Below are positions 53,910 through 63,221 of a stretch of 64,000 nucleotides of DNA, in pieces (the stretch's first letter is position 1; each line of letters opens with the position of its first letter). Where the stretch lies: assembly GCA_020436085.1 (NCBI GenBank), contig JAGQYM010000005.1, positions 62,001 through 126,000 on the forward strand, written 5' to 3'. Below the pieces are notes generated by a model, which was given only the letters and a program-made list of their open reading frames with translations, was not told the origin of the DNA and did not search any database. This DNA is from Cyclobacteriaceae bacterium (lineage in GTDB: Bacteria > Bacteroidota > Bacteroidia > Cytophagales > Cyclobacteriaceae). A program made the position numbers and the translations under genes.

Positions 53910-54308
53910 AATTTTGGCTCATTATATGATAAAAATAAACAAACTCTTAAAATAATTGTAAACCACACATATAATCTGTCAAAGAATTTCCCGCTATAGG
54001 GTTTCTCATCATCTCAGGTTTCTCAAACACTTCTTTAACTGCGTTGCACAACTCTGGTTGCGGTGGCGAAATTGGTCTTAAATCAGTAAAACACACTATT
54101 TCAGCATGTTAGCAAGACAGTTTAAACATCAATTCCCTATACTAACTAACGTTGATTCTTCACTTTAGGGACGAAATGTTTATCATACAGTTTTTTGCAC
54201 GATGCCGCCAGTACCTCTGGTCGAACCATTTCCACGGTTAAACGATGCTGCCGACCATTGGTTGAGGCAGTTCAAGGCATCGATTTGCCAATCCTTAAAT
54301 TAGGAGTT
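53910..54308. other. 399-bp intergenic region
   Basis: Apart from the doubtful small frame at 53947-54096, this stretch shows no gene, RNA or repeat that can be supported. It should contain the promoters of the divergent XRE and TPR genes. Base composition is somewhat richer in A and T than in its neighbours. Confidence 0.5.
53947..54096 (-). CDS. Possible 49-aa open frame upstream of the XRE gene
   Basis: An open frame from a GTG at 54096, 37 bp upstream of the XRE gene on the same strand. The product reads like a real protein (LRPISPPQPELCNAVKEVFE, then KPEMMRNPIAGNSLTDYM), but there is no ATG at its start, no clear ribosome binding site, and it is short enough to be chance. It could be a remnant of a longer gene. 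Confidence 0.25.
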   Translation of the reverse strand: MCFTDLRPISPPQPELCNAVKEVFEKPEMMRNPIAGNSLTDYMCGLQLF

Positions 54309-54935
54309 ATGCAATCCTACCATTTTCTACGTAAGTATCTGTTTGTCCTTGCTCTTCCGCTCCTGGCTACTGGTGCGGTGATGGCTCAGTCGTTTGAGGA
54401 GTATGTGGCACAAGGCGATGAAAAAGCCTCCAACTTCAATTTTGAGTCTGCGCTCATTGACTATGACCGTGCGCTTGAGCTAAATCCCGAGTCGGTGGAC
54501 GTGCTCATTAAAAGAGGAGTGGCCAGAGCTGAAGTAAAAGTCTTTGACCTGGCCATGGCCGACTTCAAGCGAGCGCTGGACATTACCCCAGGCAACGCAA
54601 AGGCCCTGGTTGCCCGGGCCGATGCAAAAGTTGATCAGTTGGATTATCACGGTGCGATGCAAGACTACAATCTGGCGATTGCGTCCGACAGCTTAAATTC
54701 ACAAGCCTACAATGGCCGTGGTGATATCAAGCTAGATAGAAAAGACTACCTCGGTGCTATACTCGACTATGACAAAGCAATCTCAATTGATCCAAAAGAC
54801 GCATTCTCTTTCTACGCTCGTGGGATCGCCAAAATCAAAGCGCATCGCCAGGAGGAAGGCTGCCTCGACCTGAGCAAGTCAGGAGAGCTTGGCTACGATC
54901 AGGCGTATACCGATATAAAGAAGATGTGTAAATAA
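54309..54935 (+). CDS. Exported TPR-repeat protein
   Basis: A 208-residue protein with a signal peptide ending at AVMAQ and four tetratricopeptide repeats. They are visible as successive 34-residue units: FESALIDYDRALELNPESVD, FDLAMADFKRALDITPGNAK, YHGAMQDYNLAIASDSLNSQ and YLGAILDYDKAISIDPKDAF. It is likely a periplasmic scaffold for protein interactions. ATG 54309 is chosen because it is preceded by AGGAG and gives a good signal peptide; the longer frame from 54195 does not. Confidence 0.85.
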   Translation: MQSYHFLRKYLFVLALPLLATGAVMAQSFEEYVAQGDEKASNFNFESALIDYDRALELNPESVDVLIKRGVARAEVKVFDLAMADFKRALDITPGNAKALVARADAKVDQLDYHGAMQDYNLAIASDSLNSQAYNGRGDIKLDRKDYLGAILDYDKAISIDPKDAFSFYARGIAKIKAHRQEEGCLDLSKSGELGYDQAYTDIKKMCK

Positions 54936-55033
54936 GGCCGCTGAATTTCCATCCAGCCATTCCTGTAATTCGCATACGGGTTCCCGTAATTGACATATCG
55001 TTAACAAATAAAGCCTATGAAAACCCGGGTGAG

Positions 55034-55051
55034 GTCAGTAATTTAACTGAC
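55034..55051. promoter_or_regulatory. Dyad upstream of the molybdenum hydroxylase genes
   Basis: GTCAGT-AATTTA-ACTGAC is a perfect 6-bp inverted repeat 25 bases before the iorA-like start. It may be a regulator binding site. Confidence 0.35.
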
Positions 55052-55076
55052 TTAAAACCAACCAACCCGCGTTCCT

Positions 55077-55535
55077 ATGGCAGTTTTCAATCTTACTATC
55101 AATGGCAAGTCTCAGCAAGTGGATGTTGATCCTGACACACCGGTGCTGTGGGTGCTGAGAGATAATCTCGATCTTGTTGGAACCAAATACGGCTGCGGGA
55201 TTGGACAATGCGGTGCTTGTACCATTCACCTGGACGGCACCGCTGTACGCTCTTGCTCGTTGCCAGTGTCGGCCGTTGGAGAAAAGAACGTGACAACCAT
55301 TGAAGGCCTTTCGGCAAATGGTGATCATCCCGTACAGGAGGCGTGGAGAGAGCACGATGTTCCTCAATGCGGCTACTGTCAGGCAGGTCAGATCATGAAT
55401 GCCGCGGCTTTGCTTAGCAAAAACCCTAAGCCTTCGGAGGAGCAAATTGAAAATGCCATGAATGGGAACCTTTGCCGCTGTGGCACCTACCTGAATATCA
55501 AAGCAGCGATCAAGTCAGCTTCCGCTAAACTCTAG
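55077..55535 (+). CDS. 2Fe-2S subunit of a molybdenum hydroxylase (IorA type)
   Basis: A 152-residue protein with two 2Fe-2S clusters. The plant-ferredoxin-type site uses Cys 40, 45, 48 and 60 ([12 protein letters not shown] and RSC). The helical second site uses Cys 98, 101, 133 and 135 (QCGYCQAG and NLCRCG). This is the small subunit of isoquinoline 1-oxidoreductase or aldehyde-type xanthine oxidase family enzymes, passing electrons from the molybdenum centre. It is followed after 23 bp by the large subunit. It has no signal peptide and may be exported together with the Tat-dependent partner. Confidence 0.92.
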   Translation: MAVFNLTINGKSQQVDVDPDTPVLWVLRDNLDLVGTKYGCGIGQCGACTIHLDGTAVRSCSLPVSAVGEKNVTTIEGLSANGDHPVQEAWREHDVPQCGYCQAGQIMNAAALLSKNPKPSEEQIENAMNGNLCRCGTYLNIKAAIKSASAKL

Positions 55536-55558
55536 TCCTCCAAAAAAATTGAAACACT

Positions 55559-57688
55559 ATGTCAATCGTTAAGACTACATACAACAGAAGATCTTTTATC
55601 AAAGCTTCCCTTGCAGGAGGAGGTGGTTTGATGCTCAGCTTTAGCTGGCTCGCTGCCTGCAGCCCTGCGGGCGCCACCAAAGAAATGCCCTCGACCTGGT
55701 TTGATTTGAATGCGTACTTGTCAATCGCTGATAATGGAGAGGTCACCATTATGTCACCTAATCCGGAAGTAGGTCAGAATGTGAAAACGTCCATGCCGAT
55801 GATCGTGGCCGATGAGCTTGATGTAGATTGGAAAAACGTGATCGTGAAGCAAGCACCACTCAATACAGAAAGCTTCACACGTCAGGTGGCTGGTGGTAGC
55901 CAATCTATACGCCAAAGTTGGCAGGGGCTGCGTACAGCCGGAGCAACAGCCAGGCAGATGCTAAAGAATGCTGCGGCAAAGCAGTGGAACGTAAGTCCGG
56001 AGGACTGTAAGACGGAGGCCGGTTATGTGATCAGCGGAGATAAGAAAATAAGTTACGGTGAGATCGCATCAGCGGCAGCTACCATGGAAGTGCCCGCAGA
56101 AGTGAAACTAAAAGATCCGTCAGAGTTCAGAATCATTGGAACAGATCAACGCAATGTCGATATCGATGCGATAGTCACCGGCAAATCCCTGTTTGGGCTC
56201 GATACAAAAAAGGAAGGGATGCAATATGCAGTGGTGATGCGCCCTCCAGCCTTTGGTTTAAAACTAAAATCATTTGACGACTCAGAAACGCGAAGTGTGA
56301 ATGGAGTGAATGACGTGCTGCAATTCGGGAACAAACTAGCCGTATTAGCCACCTCCACCTGGGCAGCGATGAAGGGGCAGCGTGCCTTGAAGGCACAATG
56401 GGAAAAAGACACCATGCTGGAGAGCACCAGTTACCATGATAAGACCATGCGTGATCTGCTGAACAAGAAAGCAAACGAACCGAAACGGTCCGATGGAAAT
56501 GCCCGCGCGCAGTTTGCCAAAGCCGATCACGTGATCGAGAAGATATACGAAGCGCCATTCCTCCCTCACAACGCAATGGAGCCGATGAACTTTTATGCCA
56601 ACGTCACCGCAGAAAAAGCTGAATTCGTTGGACCCATTCAAACACCGGAAAGAACTCGAAAACAGATTGCTGAGTTGCTGGGTCGCCCTGAAAGCGACAT
56701 CAGTATTGATATGACAAGAATCGGAGGTGGATTTGGGCGCAGATTGTATGGAGACTTCGCACTGGAGGCAGCCGAGATTTCCAACCTCGCGAAAACAGCT
56801 GTCAAAGTAGTGTACTCGCGGGAAGATGATATGACCGCAGGTATCTACCGCCCCGGATCGAAATATAAATTCAAAGCAGCCATAAAGGACGGAAAGATGG
56901 TCGCCTATCATCTCGTGGGCACAGGCGCGAACATGGGTAATGCCACCCGAGAAAATAACTTTCCTGCATGCACACTCGATCACTATCTCGTGGAGTCGCA
57001 TGAACTGAAGAGCAACATCACTACAGGTGCATGGCGTGCGCCTATTACCAACTTTCTTGCTTACGCAGAACAAAGTTTTTTCGATGAAGTAGCAAGCGAA
57101 CTAGGACAGGATCCCGTGCAGTTCAGACTCGACCTCTTCGCCAAAGCAAAAGAAAACCCCGTAGGCGATTTGCAATACGATGTAGATAAGTCAATAGGTG
57201 TTATCAAACTGGCTGCCGAAAAAGCCGGGTGGGGTAAAGCCCCAGAAGGTGTACACCAGGGATTCAGCACTTATTATTCTCATAATACCTATGTAGCGGA
57301 AGTAGCCGATGTAGTAATGCAAGGCAGCACACCCGTAGTAAAGAAAGTGACCTGCGCCATCGATTGTGGTATCGTAGTGAATCCAATAGCTGCGATCAAC
57401 CAGGTGCAAGGAGGTGTGATTGATGGAATTGGTCACGCCATGTTCGGTGACTTTTCATTTGAAGAAGGACAGCCGCAGGCTCGCAACTTTGACAAGTATC
57501 GGTTGATCAGAATGAAAGAAGCTCCTGAAGTAGAGGTGCATTTTGTGAAGAGTAACAACGATCCCACTGGATTAGGAGAACCTGCGCTACCGCCTGCCGG
57601 TGGTGCGATAGCCAATGCCATTGCCAAAGCAACAGGTAAGCGCTTTTACCGTCAGCCTTTTGTAAAGGAACAAATTGTATTGGGCTAA
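55559..57688 (+). CDS. Molybdopterin-binding subunit of a molybdenum hydroxylase (IorB type), Tat lipoprotein
   Basis: A 709-residue catalytic subunit of the xanthine oxidase family. A Tat signal (NRRSFIK, Arg 10-11) is followed by a hydrophobic stretch and Cys 34 in LAACSP, so it is probably exported folded and then lipidated. Conserved cofactor regions include GGGFGRRLYGDFALEAAE and VNPIAAINQVQGGVIDGIGH, and the catalytic Glu 674 lies in GLGEPALPP near the C terminus. It oxidises an aldehyde or N-heterocycle at the periplasmic face. No cytochrome c gene for the next electron step is adjacent. Confidence 0.92.
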   Translation: MSIVKTTYNRRSFIKASLAGGGGLMLSFSWLAACSPAGATKEMPSTWFDLNAYLSIADNGEVTIMSPNPEVGQNVKTSMPMIVADELDVDWKNVIVKQAPLNTESFTRQVAGGSQSIRQSWQGLRTAGATARQMLKNAAAKQWNVSPEDCKTEAGYVISGDKKISYGEIASAAATMEVPAEVKLKDPSEFRIIGTDQRNVDIDAIVTGKSLFGLDTKKEGMQYAVVMRPPAFGLKLKSFDDSETRSVNGVNDVLQFGNKLAVLATSTWAAMKGQRALKAQWEKDTMLESTSYHDKTMRDLLNKKANEPKRSDGNARAQFAKADHVIEKIYEAPFLPHNAMEPMNFYANVTAEKAEFVGPIQTPERTRKQIAELLGRPESDISIDMTRIGGGFGRRLYGDFALEAAEISNLAKTAVKVVYSREDDMTAGIYRPGSKYKFKAAIKDGKMVAYHLVGTGANMGNATRENNFPACTLDHYLVESHELKSNITTGAWRAPITNFLAYAEQSFFDEVASELGQDPVQFRLDLFAKAKENPVGDLQYDVDKSIGVIKLAAEKAGWGKAPEGVHQGFSTYYSHNTYVAEVADVVMQGSTPVVKKVTCAIDCGIVVNPIAAINQVQGGVIDGIGHAMFGDFSFEEGQPQARNFDKYRLIRMKEAPEVEVHFVKSNNDPTGLGEPALPPAGGAIANAIAKATGKRFYRQPFVKEQIVLG

Positions 57689-57706
57689 AGCTGGTTTTAT
57701 TATCTC

Positions 57707-58663
57707 TTAATTCTTTTTCTTGCGCTTCTTGGTGAAGAGCTTCTTATGGTTGTGCTTAGGTGCAGAAGATTTGTTAGTTACAATCGGCTTGCTTGAGTGC
57801 CTCGGCTCAAATCGCTTCTTAATCTGAATGATCCTGCAAATTCCGATTTCAACAGACAAGAACACCTCATGACGTGTGCCATATAGATCAGGTGCATCCG
57901 ATGTTTGTTTTAATTGTTCAATGTAGTCTTTCTTCCTTGGGTCAAACAAGCCAAAGTTGGCGCGACCATCGAAGTTCAAGCTCCAGTCGTCATTAAGGTC
58001 AAAATCGGAACGAAGACCTACCGCAGCAAAGAGTTGAAAAGCATTGAACTTGTCTTTCGTCACGTACTCCTGATCGTTGATTTCAGGAACTAATACACCA
58101 TCAAATACTTCTGTGTATCCAGGATCAGTAGGAATTCGCACACTCGAAGGATAATCTAACTTGGCAGCCGAGTGAGATATCGTTTCGCTTCCGCTAATCA
58201 GATAGTTGAAGTTCAATGCAGCAACTGCACTCAATCGAAAGAAAGCGAGATCATTGAGGTGAAGTTTGAGTGCAACAGGAACACTGAAGTAATTAAGTTG
58301 CACATCTCTCGATCCCACATCACCGCCAACTGTATTCTTGATCAAAAACTTTTGCCCAATCTGTGTATAGTTAGGGGAGAGCACGAAGCCAAAGCCTACA
58401 TGATCATAACCATAGGTGAAGCCGACTGGTGTTGCCCTGAAAGTGACCTTACCCACAAAGCGAGGATCTTTGCTTAGACCTTCATCATAGGTGATGGGTA
58501 CATTGAAACCGCCAAAGACCCCAAAAGACTCCACGTTTTGGCCGTGAACAGATTCGAAGGCCATCAGCATCATCATCCAGCAAAATAGCCTCGTCCTCAA
58601 GGGCTTAGGTGTTAGGTTTTTAGTATTAAAAAACAATATAAAAAGCCGCTTTTTAATATCCAC
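57707..58663 (-). CDS. Outer-membrane PorT-like barrel protein with basic C-terminal tail
   Basis: A 318-residue protein with a long N-terminal leader ending near SVHGQ. Strand-rich segments with alternating hydrophobic residues follow (VGFGFVLSPNYTQIGQKFLI, FSVPVALKLHLND, FQLFAAVGLRSDFDLNDD), as in PorT-type barrels. Unusually, after the last strand-like part there is a tail of about 45 residues that is nearly all basic (many Lys, His and Arg). A barrel C terminus followed by such a tail is odd. It is convergent with the molybdenum hydroxylase genes, 18 bp apart. Confidence 0.7.
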   Translation of the reverse strand: MDIKKRLFILFFNTKNLTPKPLRTRLFCWMMMLMAFESVHGQNVESFGVFGGFNVPITYDEGLSKDPRFVGKVTFRATPVGFTYGYDHVGFGFVLSPNYTQIGQKFLIKNTVGGDVGSRDVQLNYFSVPVALKLHLNDLAFFRLSAVAALNFNYLISGSETISHSAAKLDYPSSVRIPTDPGYTEVFDGVLVPEINDQEYVTKDKFNAFQLFAAVGLRSDFDLNDDWSLNFDGRANFGLFDPRKKDYIEQLKQTSDAPDLYGTRHEVFLSVEIGICRIIQIKKRFEPRHSSKPIVTNKSSAPKHNHKKLFTKKRKKKN

Positions 58664-58789
58664 AGAATTACAAAACTAAGACAAAAACTGAAACCATAAT
58701 GCGGTTCCATAGGGTTGATTTGCCTTATTTTGCGCTGAATGACATGTCGAACGGAGGGTCGGTAAATGTGTTGGGATAACGGAAGATAA

Positions 58790-60778
58790 ATGCAATCAAT
58801 TCAGACATTTTTTGAGGGCGTAAGACTTAAGGGCAACATCTACTTCGGACTGATCAAGCGATTGACTTTGGTGATGGCTTTCTACACCATCGGTCGCATC
58901 AGTTTCTATCTGTTCAATGTCAGTTACTTCCCCGATATGACCTTCGATCGCATGGCAACGATCATGTTGGGTGGATTGAAGTTTGATCTCGCAGCAGTGC
59001 TTTACATCAATTCATTATTCATTTTATTGACGATCATTCCTCTGAAGATCAAATTCCATCCGATCTATCAGAATATACTTCATTATGTTTTCATCGTCAC
59101 CAATGCCATTGGACTTGCAGTCAATTCGGCTGACAATATTTACTATCAATACACACTCAGGCGGACTACCGTCACCGTGTTCTCACAATTTGAAAACGAA
59201 CAAAACTTTGGAGCGCTGCTGATTTCGTTTCTTCTCGACTACTGGTACGGCTTTGCTTTCTTTATCGTGTTGGTATTTCTGTTTATTAAACTGGCCAACC
59301 AGATAAAAATAGATGGACCACAAACTAAAAATCCCTGGTCATTCTACGGTGTGTCAACTGCTGTGATGCTGTTGATTGTTTACCTTTTTGTAGGTGGAGT
59401 AAGAGGAGGCTTCCGCCATAGTACTCGACCGATTACCATCAGCAATGCAGCCGAATATGCTAAAGTACCGAAAGACATCAACCTGGTTTTGAATACGCCT
59501 TTCGCACTCATGCGCACCGCCAAGGCAAACGTCATTGAAAAAGTAGATTACTTCTCCAGCGATGAGGAGGCTGCAAGGTATTATACACCCGTTCATCATC
59601 CTTCACCGAGGGAGCCTTTTAAGCCCGACAACGTGGTGATCATTATTCTTGAAAGCTTTTCGAAAGAATTTGTTGGAGCTTATAATAAGAATATGGGTAT
59701 CGCAGACTACAAAGGTTACTCGCCTTTTGTCGACTCGCTTATTTCAAAAAGCAGAGCGTATCAATATTCGTTTTCTAACGGAAGGAAGTCTATCGATGCT
59801 ATGCCATCAGTTATCTGCAGTATTCCTTCTATCGAAGTGCCCTACGTACTCTCTCACTATTCAGGTAATAAAGTCAACAGCCTGGCAAGTATCCTCAAAG
59901 AAAAAGGATACTACACTTCCTTTTTTCATGGCGCACCCAATGGCTCTATGGGCTTTCAGGCTTTCGCCAACCTTAGCGGCTTTGATGACTACTATGGAAT
60001 GACCGAGTATGACAACGATGACGACTTCGATGGAATATGGGGAATATGGGACGAGAAGTTTCTTCAGTATTTCGCTCGCGAACTCAACACCTTCAAAGAA
60101 CCGTTTTACTCAACATTATTTACCGTCACATCACACCCACCGCACATCCTGCCCGCAGAGTATCAGGACCGATTCAAAGGCGGCCCACTCGATATTCACA
60201 GAACAATCGAATACACAGACTACTCCCTCAAACGGTTTATGGAGACAGCAGAGAAAATGCCATGGTTCAACAACACATTGTTCGTCTTCACGGCCGACCA
60301 TCCCACAGCCGCTATTCACTATCAAGAGTATAACTCAGCTTGGGGATATTATTCAGTGCCACTATTCTTTTACAAACCCGGAAGCGATTGGTCAAGCTTC
60401 ACGCAAGAGATCATCCAGCAAATCGACATCATGCCAACGGTATTGGGTTATCTCAACTACGACAAACCATATGTCGGCTTCGGTCGTGATATTTTCGATC
60501 CCGAAACAGAACCTTTTGCTTTCAATTATTCCGATAATGTCTACCAGGTTTTTATGGGCGACTACCTCCTTCAATTCGATGGCACAAAGTCTATTGCCCT
60601 TTATGATTTCAGACGCGACCTTAGACTAAAGGAGAATTTGCTGGCCAGCCAACCTTTCATCGTGGAAAAAATGGAGCGCAAACTCAAGGCCTTCATCCAG
60701 CAATACAATAGCCGCATGGTGGACGATAACCTCACCATGGAAGGCCCGCAGTCAGGTGCGCTTGGGGCAGGCAAATAA
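58790..60778 (+). CDS. LTA synthase-like sulfatase-fold membrane enzyme
   Basis: A 662-residue protein with five N-terminal membrane helices (to about residue 205) and a large extracytoplasmic domain of the sulfatase/phosphoglycerol transferase fold. Metal-site motifs are NVVIIILESFSKEFVG, FSNGRKSIDAMPSV (nucleophile region), SFFHGAPNGSMGF and VFTADHPTAAIHYQEY. In Gram-positives LtaS builds teichoic acid; in Bacteroidota such enzymes are likely to transfer phosphoglycerol or phosphoethanolamine to envelope glycans or lipids. The substrate is not known. Start ATG 58790 has no clear ribosome binding site. Confidence 0.88.
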   Translation: MQSIQTFFEGVRLKGNIYFGLIKRLTLVMAFYTIGRISFYLFNVSYFPDMTFDRMATIMLGGLKFDLAAVLYINSLFILLTIIPLKIKFHPIYQNILHYVFIVTNAIGLAVNSADNIYYQYTLRRTTVTVFSQFENEQNFGALLISFLLDYWYGFAFFIVLVFLFIKLANQIKIDGPQTKNPWSFYGVSTAVMLLIVYLFVGGVRGGFRHSTRPITISNAAEYAKVPKDINLVLNTPFALMRTAKANVIEKVDYFSSDEEAARYYTPVHHPSPREPFKPDNVVIIILESFSKEFVGAYNKNMGIADYKGYSPFVDSLISKSRAYQYSFSNGRKSIDAMPSVICSIPSIEVPYVLSHYSGNKVNSLASILKEKGYYTSFFHGAPNGSMGFQAFANLSGFDDYYGMTEYDNDDDFDGIWGIWDEKFLQYFARELNTFKEPFYSTLFTVTSHPPHILPAEYQDRFKGGPLDIHRTIEYTDYSLKRFMETAEKMPWFNNTLFVFTADHPTAAIHYQEYNSAWGYYSVPLFFYKPGSDWSSFTQEIIQQIDIMPTVLGYLNYDKPYVGFGRDIFDPETEPFAFNYSDNVYQVFMGDYLLQFDGTKSIALYDFRRDLRLKENLLASQPFIVEKMERKLKAFIQQYNSRMVDDNLTMEGPQSGALGAGK

Positions 60779-60851
60779 TTTTTTCATTTCGGGTAGGGGG
60801 ATCACTGTCGCTGGTTGTCTTTAAGGCGAAAACAACCAAAAAACAGTGTTT

Positions 60852-61562
60852 ATGAGCTTTATTAAGACTTTTAGCCCATTAATAGTAATAGCGTTCGCGT
60901 TCGTTATCGCCTCTTGTACCATCAATGAAGATCCGGGGCCCATCCAGTATAACGAACAGCCTTTTGCCGTAACGGACTTCGACCGGCTCGATATTGGCGA
61001 TGCCATGTATGTCACAGTTACCCATAGCAGCTTGTACAGCGTGCAGGCTCGTGGCGACAGGAGAAACCTTGACGACCTGGAGGTATCAAAAGTAGGCAAC
61101 ACGCTGGTGGCTCGTTTCAGCAAGAACCGCAACCGGAAGCATACCACTTATATTAATATAACCATGCCCGAACTGGTGTCGGCCAACTTCTATGGTGCCA
61201 CCACCTCAGCCATCAGCGGATTTGAAACCGAATCATTTTCGATGAACCTGTCAGGTGCGTCTGTGTCTCAATTAGACATCGTAGCGAATGAAAGTTCGTT
61301 CATATTGTCAGGCGCGTCAAACCTGAGTTTGTCTGGCGCATCTGTAAAAGTGTCCGTGAATATTTCGGGTGCCTCTTTATATAAAGCGTACAACCTGGAG
61401 GCGGAAGATGTGGACGTAAATGCATCTGGCGCAAGCCATGGATATGTGCGGGCAAGCAATACGCTCGTAGCAGAAGCCAGCGGTGCAAGTTCCATCCTCT
61501 ATCGGGGCAACGCTACCGTATCAAGTAGCGTGTCGGGCGCCAGCACTATCATGAAAGACTAA
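60852..61562 (+). CDS. GIN-domain (DUF2807) lipoprotein
   Basis: A 236-residue lipoprotein with its signal ending at Cys 22 in VIASCTIN. It contains a second copy of the DUF2807 head domain, with the diagnostic region TDFDRLDIGDAMYVTVTHSS. A beta-helix of at least six rungs follows, each marked by the turn SGAS (for example NLSGASVSQ, LSLSGASVK, VNISGASLY, VNASGASHG). ATG 60852 is preferred over GTG 60846. It is a paralog of the gene at 9263 but is lipid-anchored. The function is unknown. Confidence 0.85.
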   Translation: MSFIKTFSPLIVIAFAFVIASCTINEDPGPIQYNEQPFAVTDFDRLDIGDAMYVTVTHSSLYSVQARGDRRNLDDLEVSKVGNTLVARFSKNRNRKHTTYINITMPELVSANFYGATTSAISGFETESFSMNLSGASVSQLDIVANESSFILSGASNLSLSGASVKVSVNISGASLYKAYNLEAEDVDVNASGASHGYVRASNTLVAEASGASSILYRGNATVSSSVSGASTIMKD

Positions 61563-61580
61563 ATAAATAGGAGTGACCTG

Positions 61581-62288
61581 CTAGGCCAGGTTGTGATACA
61601 CATTCTGTACATCATCGTCCTCTTCGAGGGCGGTGATGCACTCCATCACTTCATCCAGATCAGCTTCCGACAGTTCCTTTGTGGTCGTTGGAATGTATTG
61701 CAACTCCGAACTCTTCGCGTTGATCTCTTTGGTTTCGATGAACTTCTGCATGTTGCCGAAGTCATTGAACTTGGTGTACACCACGATCTCCTCCTCTTCC
61801 TGTTCTATATCTTCAGCACCGGCATCGATCAGATCCAGCTCCATTTCTTCAAGGTTCAGTGAGCCCGGTGCGAACTTGAACACTCCCTTACGCTCAAACA
61901 TAAAAGCCACCGATCCGGAGTTACCCATGTTACCACCATTCTTTGAAAAGTGAAGCCTCACATTCGCCACGGTGCGGGTAGGATTGTCGGTAGCGCACTC
62001 AACAAGCACAGGTACGCCATGCGGAGCATAGCCCTCATAGGTAACTTCCTCAAAATCCTTTTCCTCACGCGAAGAGGCACGCTTGATAGCAGCATCCACC
62101 CTGTCTTTGGGCATGTTCGCACCCTTGGCATTCTGGATAGCAAGGCGAAGACGAGGATTGTTTTCAGGCAAGGGCCCCCCTTGCTTTACGGCAATGGCAA
62201 TGTCCTTACCAATTCGCGTGAAAGCCTTGGCCATCCGGTCAAAGCGCGCAAACATCTTATGCTTTCTCTTTTCAAAAATACGTCCCAT
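61581..62288 (-). CDS. yebC: YebC/PmpR-family protein
   Basis: A 235-residue protein of the YebC family, historically described as transcription regulators and linked to translation of proline stretches. Typical motifs are KMFARFDRMAKAFTRIGKDI, NNPRLRLAIQNAKGANMPKD and YEGYAPHGVPVLVE. The first is preceded by the MGRIFEKRKHK start. It is convergent with the GIN-domain gene, 18 bp apart. A near-consensus promoter (TACCTTTA on the minus strand at 62331-62324, with TTTG 20 bases upstream) lies before the start. Confidence 0.94.
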   Translation of the reverse strand: MGRIFEKRKHKMFARFDRMAKAFTRIGKDIAIAVKQGGPLPENNPRLRLAIQNAKGANMPKDRVDAAIKRASSREEKDFEEVTYEGYAPHGVPVLVECATDNPTRTVANVRLHFSKNGGNMGNSGSVAFMFERKGVFKFAPGSLNLEEMELDLIDAGAEDIEQEEEEIVVYTKFNDFGNMQKFIETKEINAKSSELQYIPTTTKELSEADLDEVMECITALEEDDDVQNVYHNLA

Positions 62289-62429
62289 GACTACTGCGTA
62301 TACAAGTTAGAAGGGGTCAAAATTAAAGGTATTGGTGAAAATTGAAAACCTCAAAACGCGGAAACCTCAGGCACTTTGTAACCAATTAGAATCCTGGTCA
62401 CTCTACAGGGTTGAAACAAACCTAACATT

Positions 62430-62768
62430 ATGCTCTATCTAACTATCGGATTATTTGCTCTGTCGGCTGTTTTAGGCCTGACCATGTTGCTGAGGTGGAT
62501 TTCCAAAAATGATGCACCAAAAGCAGTCATCTACTCGCATGGCGGTGTTGCTGCAATCGCACTTGTACTATTAGCGATCTATGCAGTGCAAAATCCAGCA
62601 AGTTATCCTAAACTAAGCATTATACTTTTTACCATCGCGGCATTAGGTGGCTTCTATCTGTTTTTCACAAATCTTAAATCTGGAGCCAAACCTATTGGTG
62701 TTGCATTGATCCATGGTTCACTGGCGGTGGCTGCATTTCTTATGCTGCTTTTATTTGTGTTCGGATAA
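62430..62768 (+). CDS. Small multipass membrane protein
   Basis: A 112-residue protein with four hydrophobic helices and little else; the loops contain LRWISKNDAPKAVIYSHGGV and FTNLKSGAKPIGVALIHG. The two His in helix ends are reminiscent of small quinone- or heme-linked proteins, but no family is recognised. Its stop is directly followed by the GTG start of the DUF2231 protein, so the two are coupled. Confidence 0.7.
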   Translation: MLYLTIGLFALSAVLGLTMLLRWISKNDAPKAVIYSHGGVAAIALVLLAIYAVQNPASYPKLSIILFTIAALGGFYLFFTNLKSGAKPIGVALIHGSLAVAAFLMLLLFVFG

Positions 62769-63221
62769 GTGAAAGTGCTAGGCCATCCTGTTCATTTAAT
62801 ATTGGTACACTTTCCAAGTGCGCTATTTCCAGTCGACTGGTTGCTTTGCGTGATGGGTATGGTCACGGGAACTACTTCATTTTATCCGGCAGCATTTTAT
62901 GTCCTTGCCGTTGGTGTTGTGTCCGGTTGGTTCACCATACTGGCTGGGGTAGCAGATGCCGTTCGGTTGCAGGCGAATGAAAGGCTTTTTAAAAAGGCTA
63001 TTGTTCACGGTGCAATCAATGCCACCATTGTGATGATTTATTCCGTATTGGTATTCAGACAAATGAAATTGTACCATGGACTAACAGCACCATCATGGTA
63101 TTTGCTGGCATTTAAGTTCACATTGATTCTTGCATTGGCCTTCGGGAATTATTTGGGGGCTGAACTCGTATTAAGATATGGTGTGGGAACGATCAAAGAC
63201 AAACATGACACAGCTGCCTGA
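62769..63221 (+). CDS. DUF2231 membrane protein
   Basis: A 150-residue membrane protein with four hydrophobic helices. The motif GHPVHLILVHFPSALFPVDW at the N terminus is the DUF2231 signature, whose His residues could bind heme or metal. It starts with GTG directly after the TAA of the previous gene (TAAGTG), so there is no room for a separate ribosome binding site and translation is probably coupled. Its 3' end overlaps the ECF sigma factor gene by 17 bp. Confidence 0.8.
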   Translation: MKVLGHPVHLILVHFPSALFPVDWLLCVMGMVTGTTSFYPAAFYVLAVGVVSGWFTILAGVADAVRLQANERLFKKAIVHGAINATIVMIYSVLVFRQMKLYHGLTAPSWYLLAFKFTLILALAFGNYLGAELVLRYGVGTIKDKHDTAA

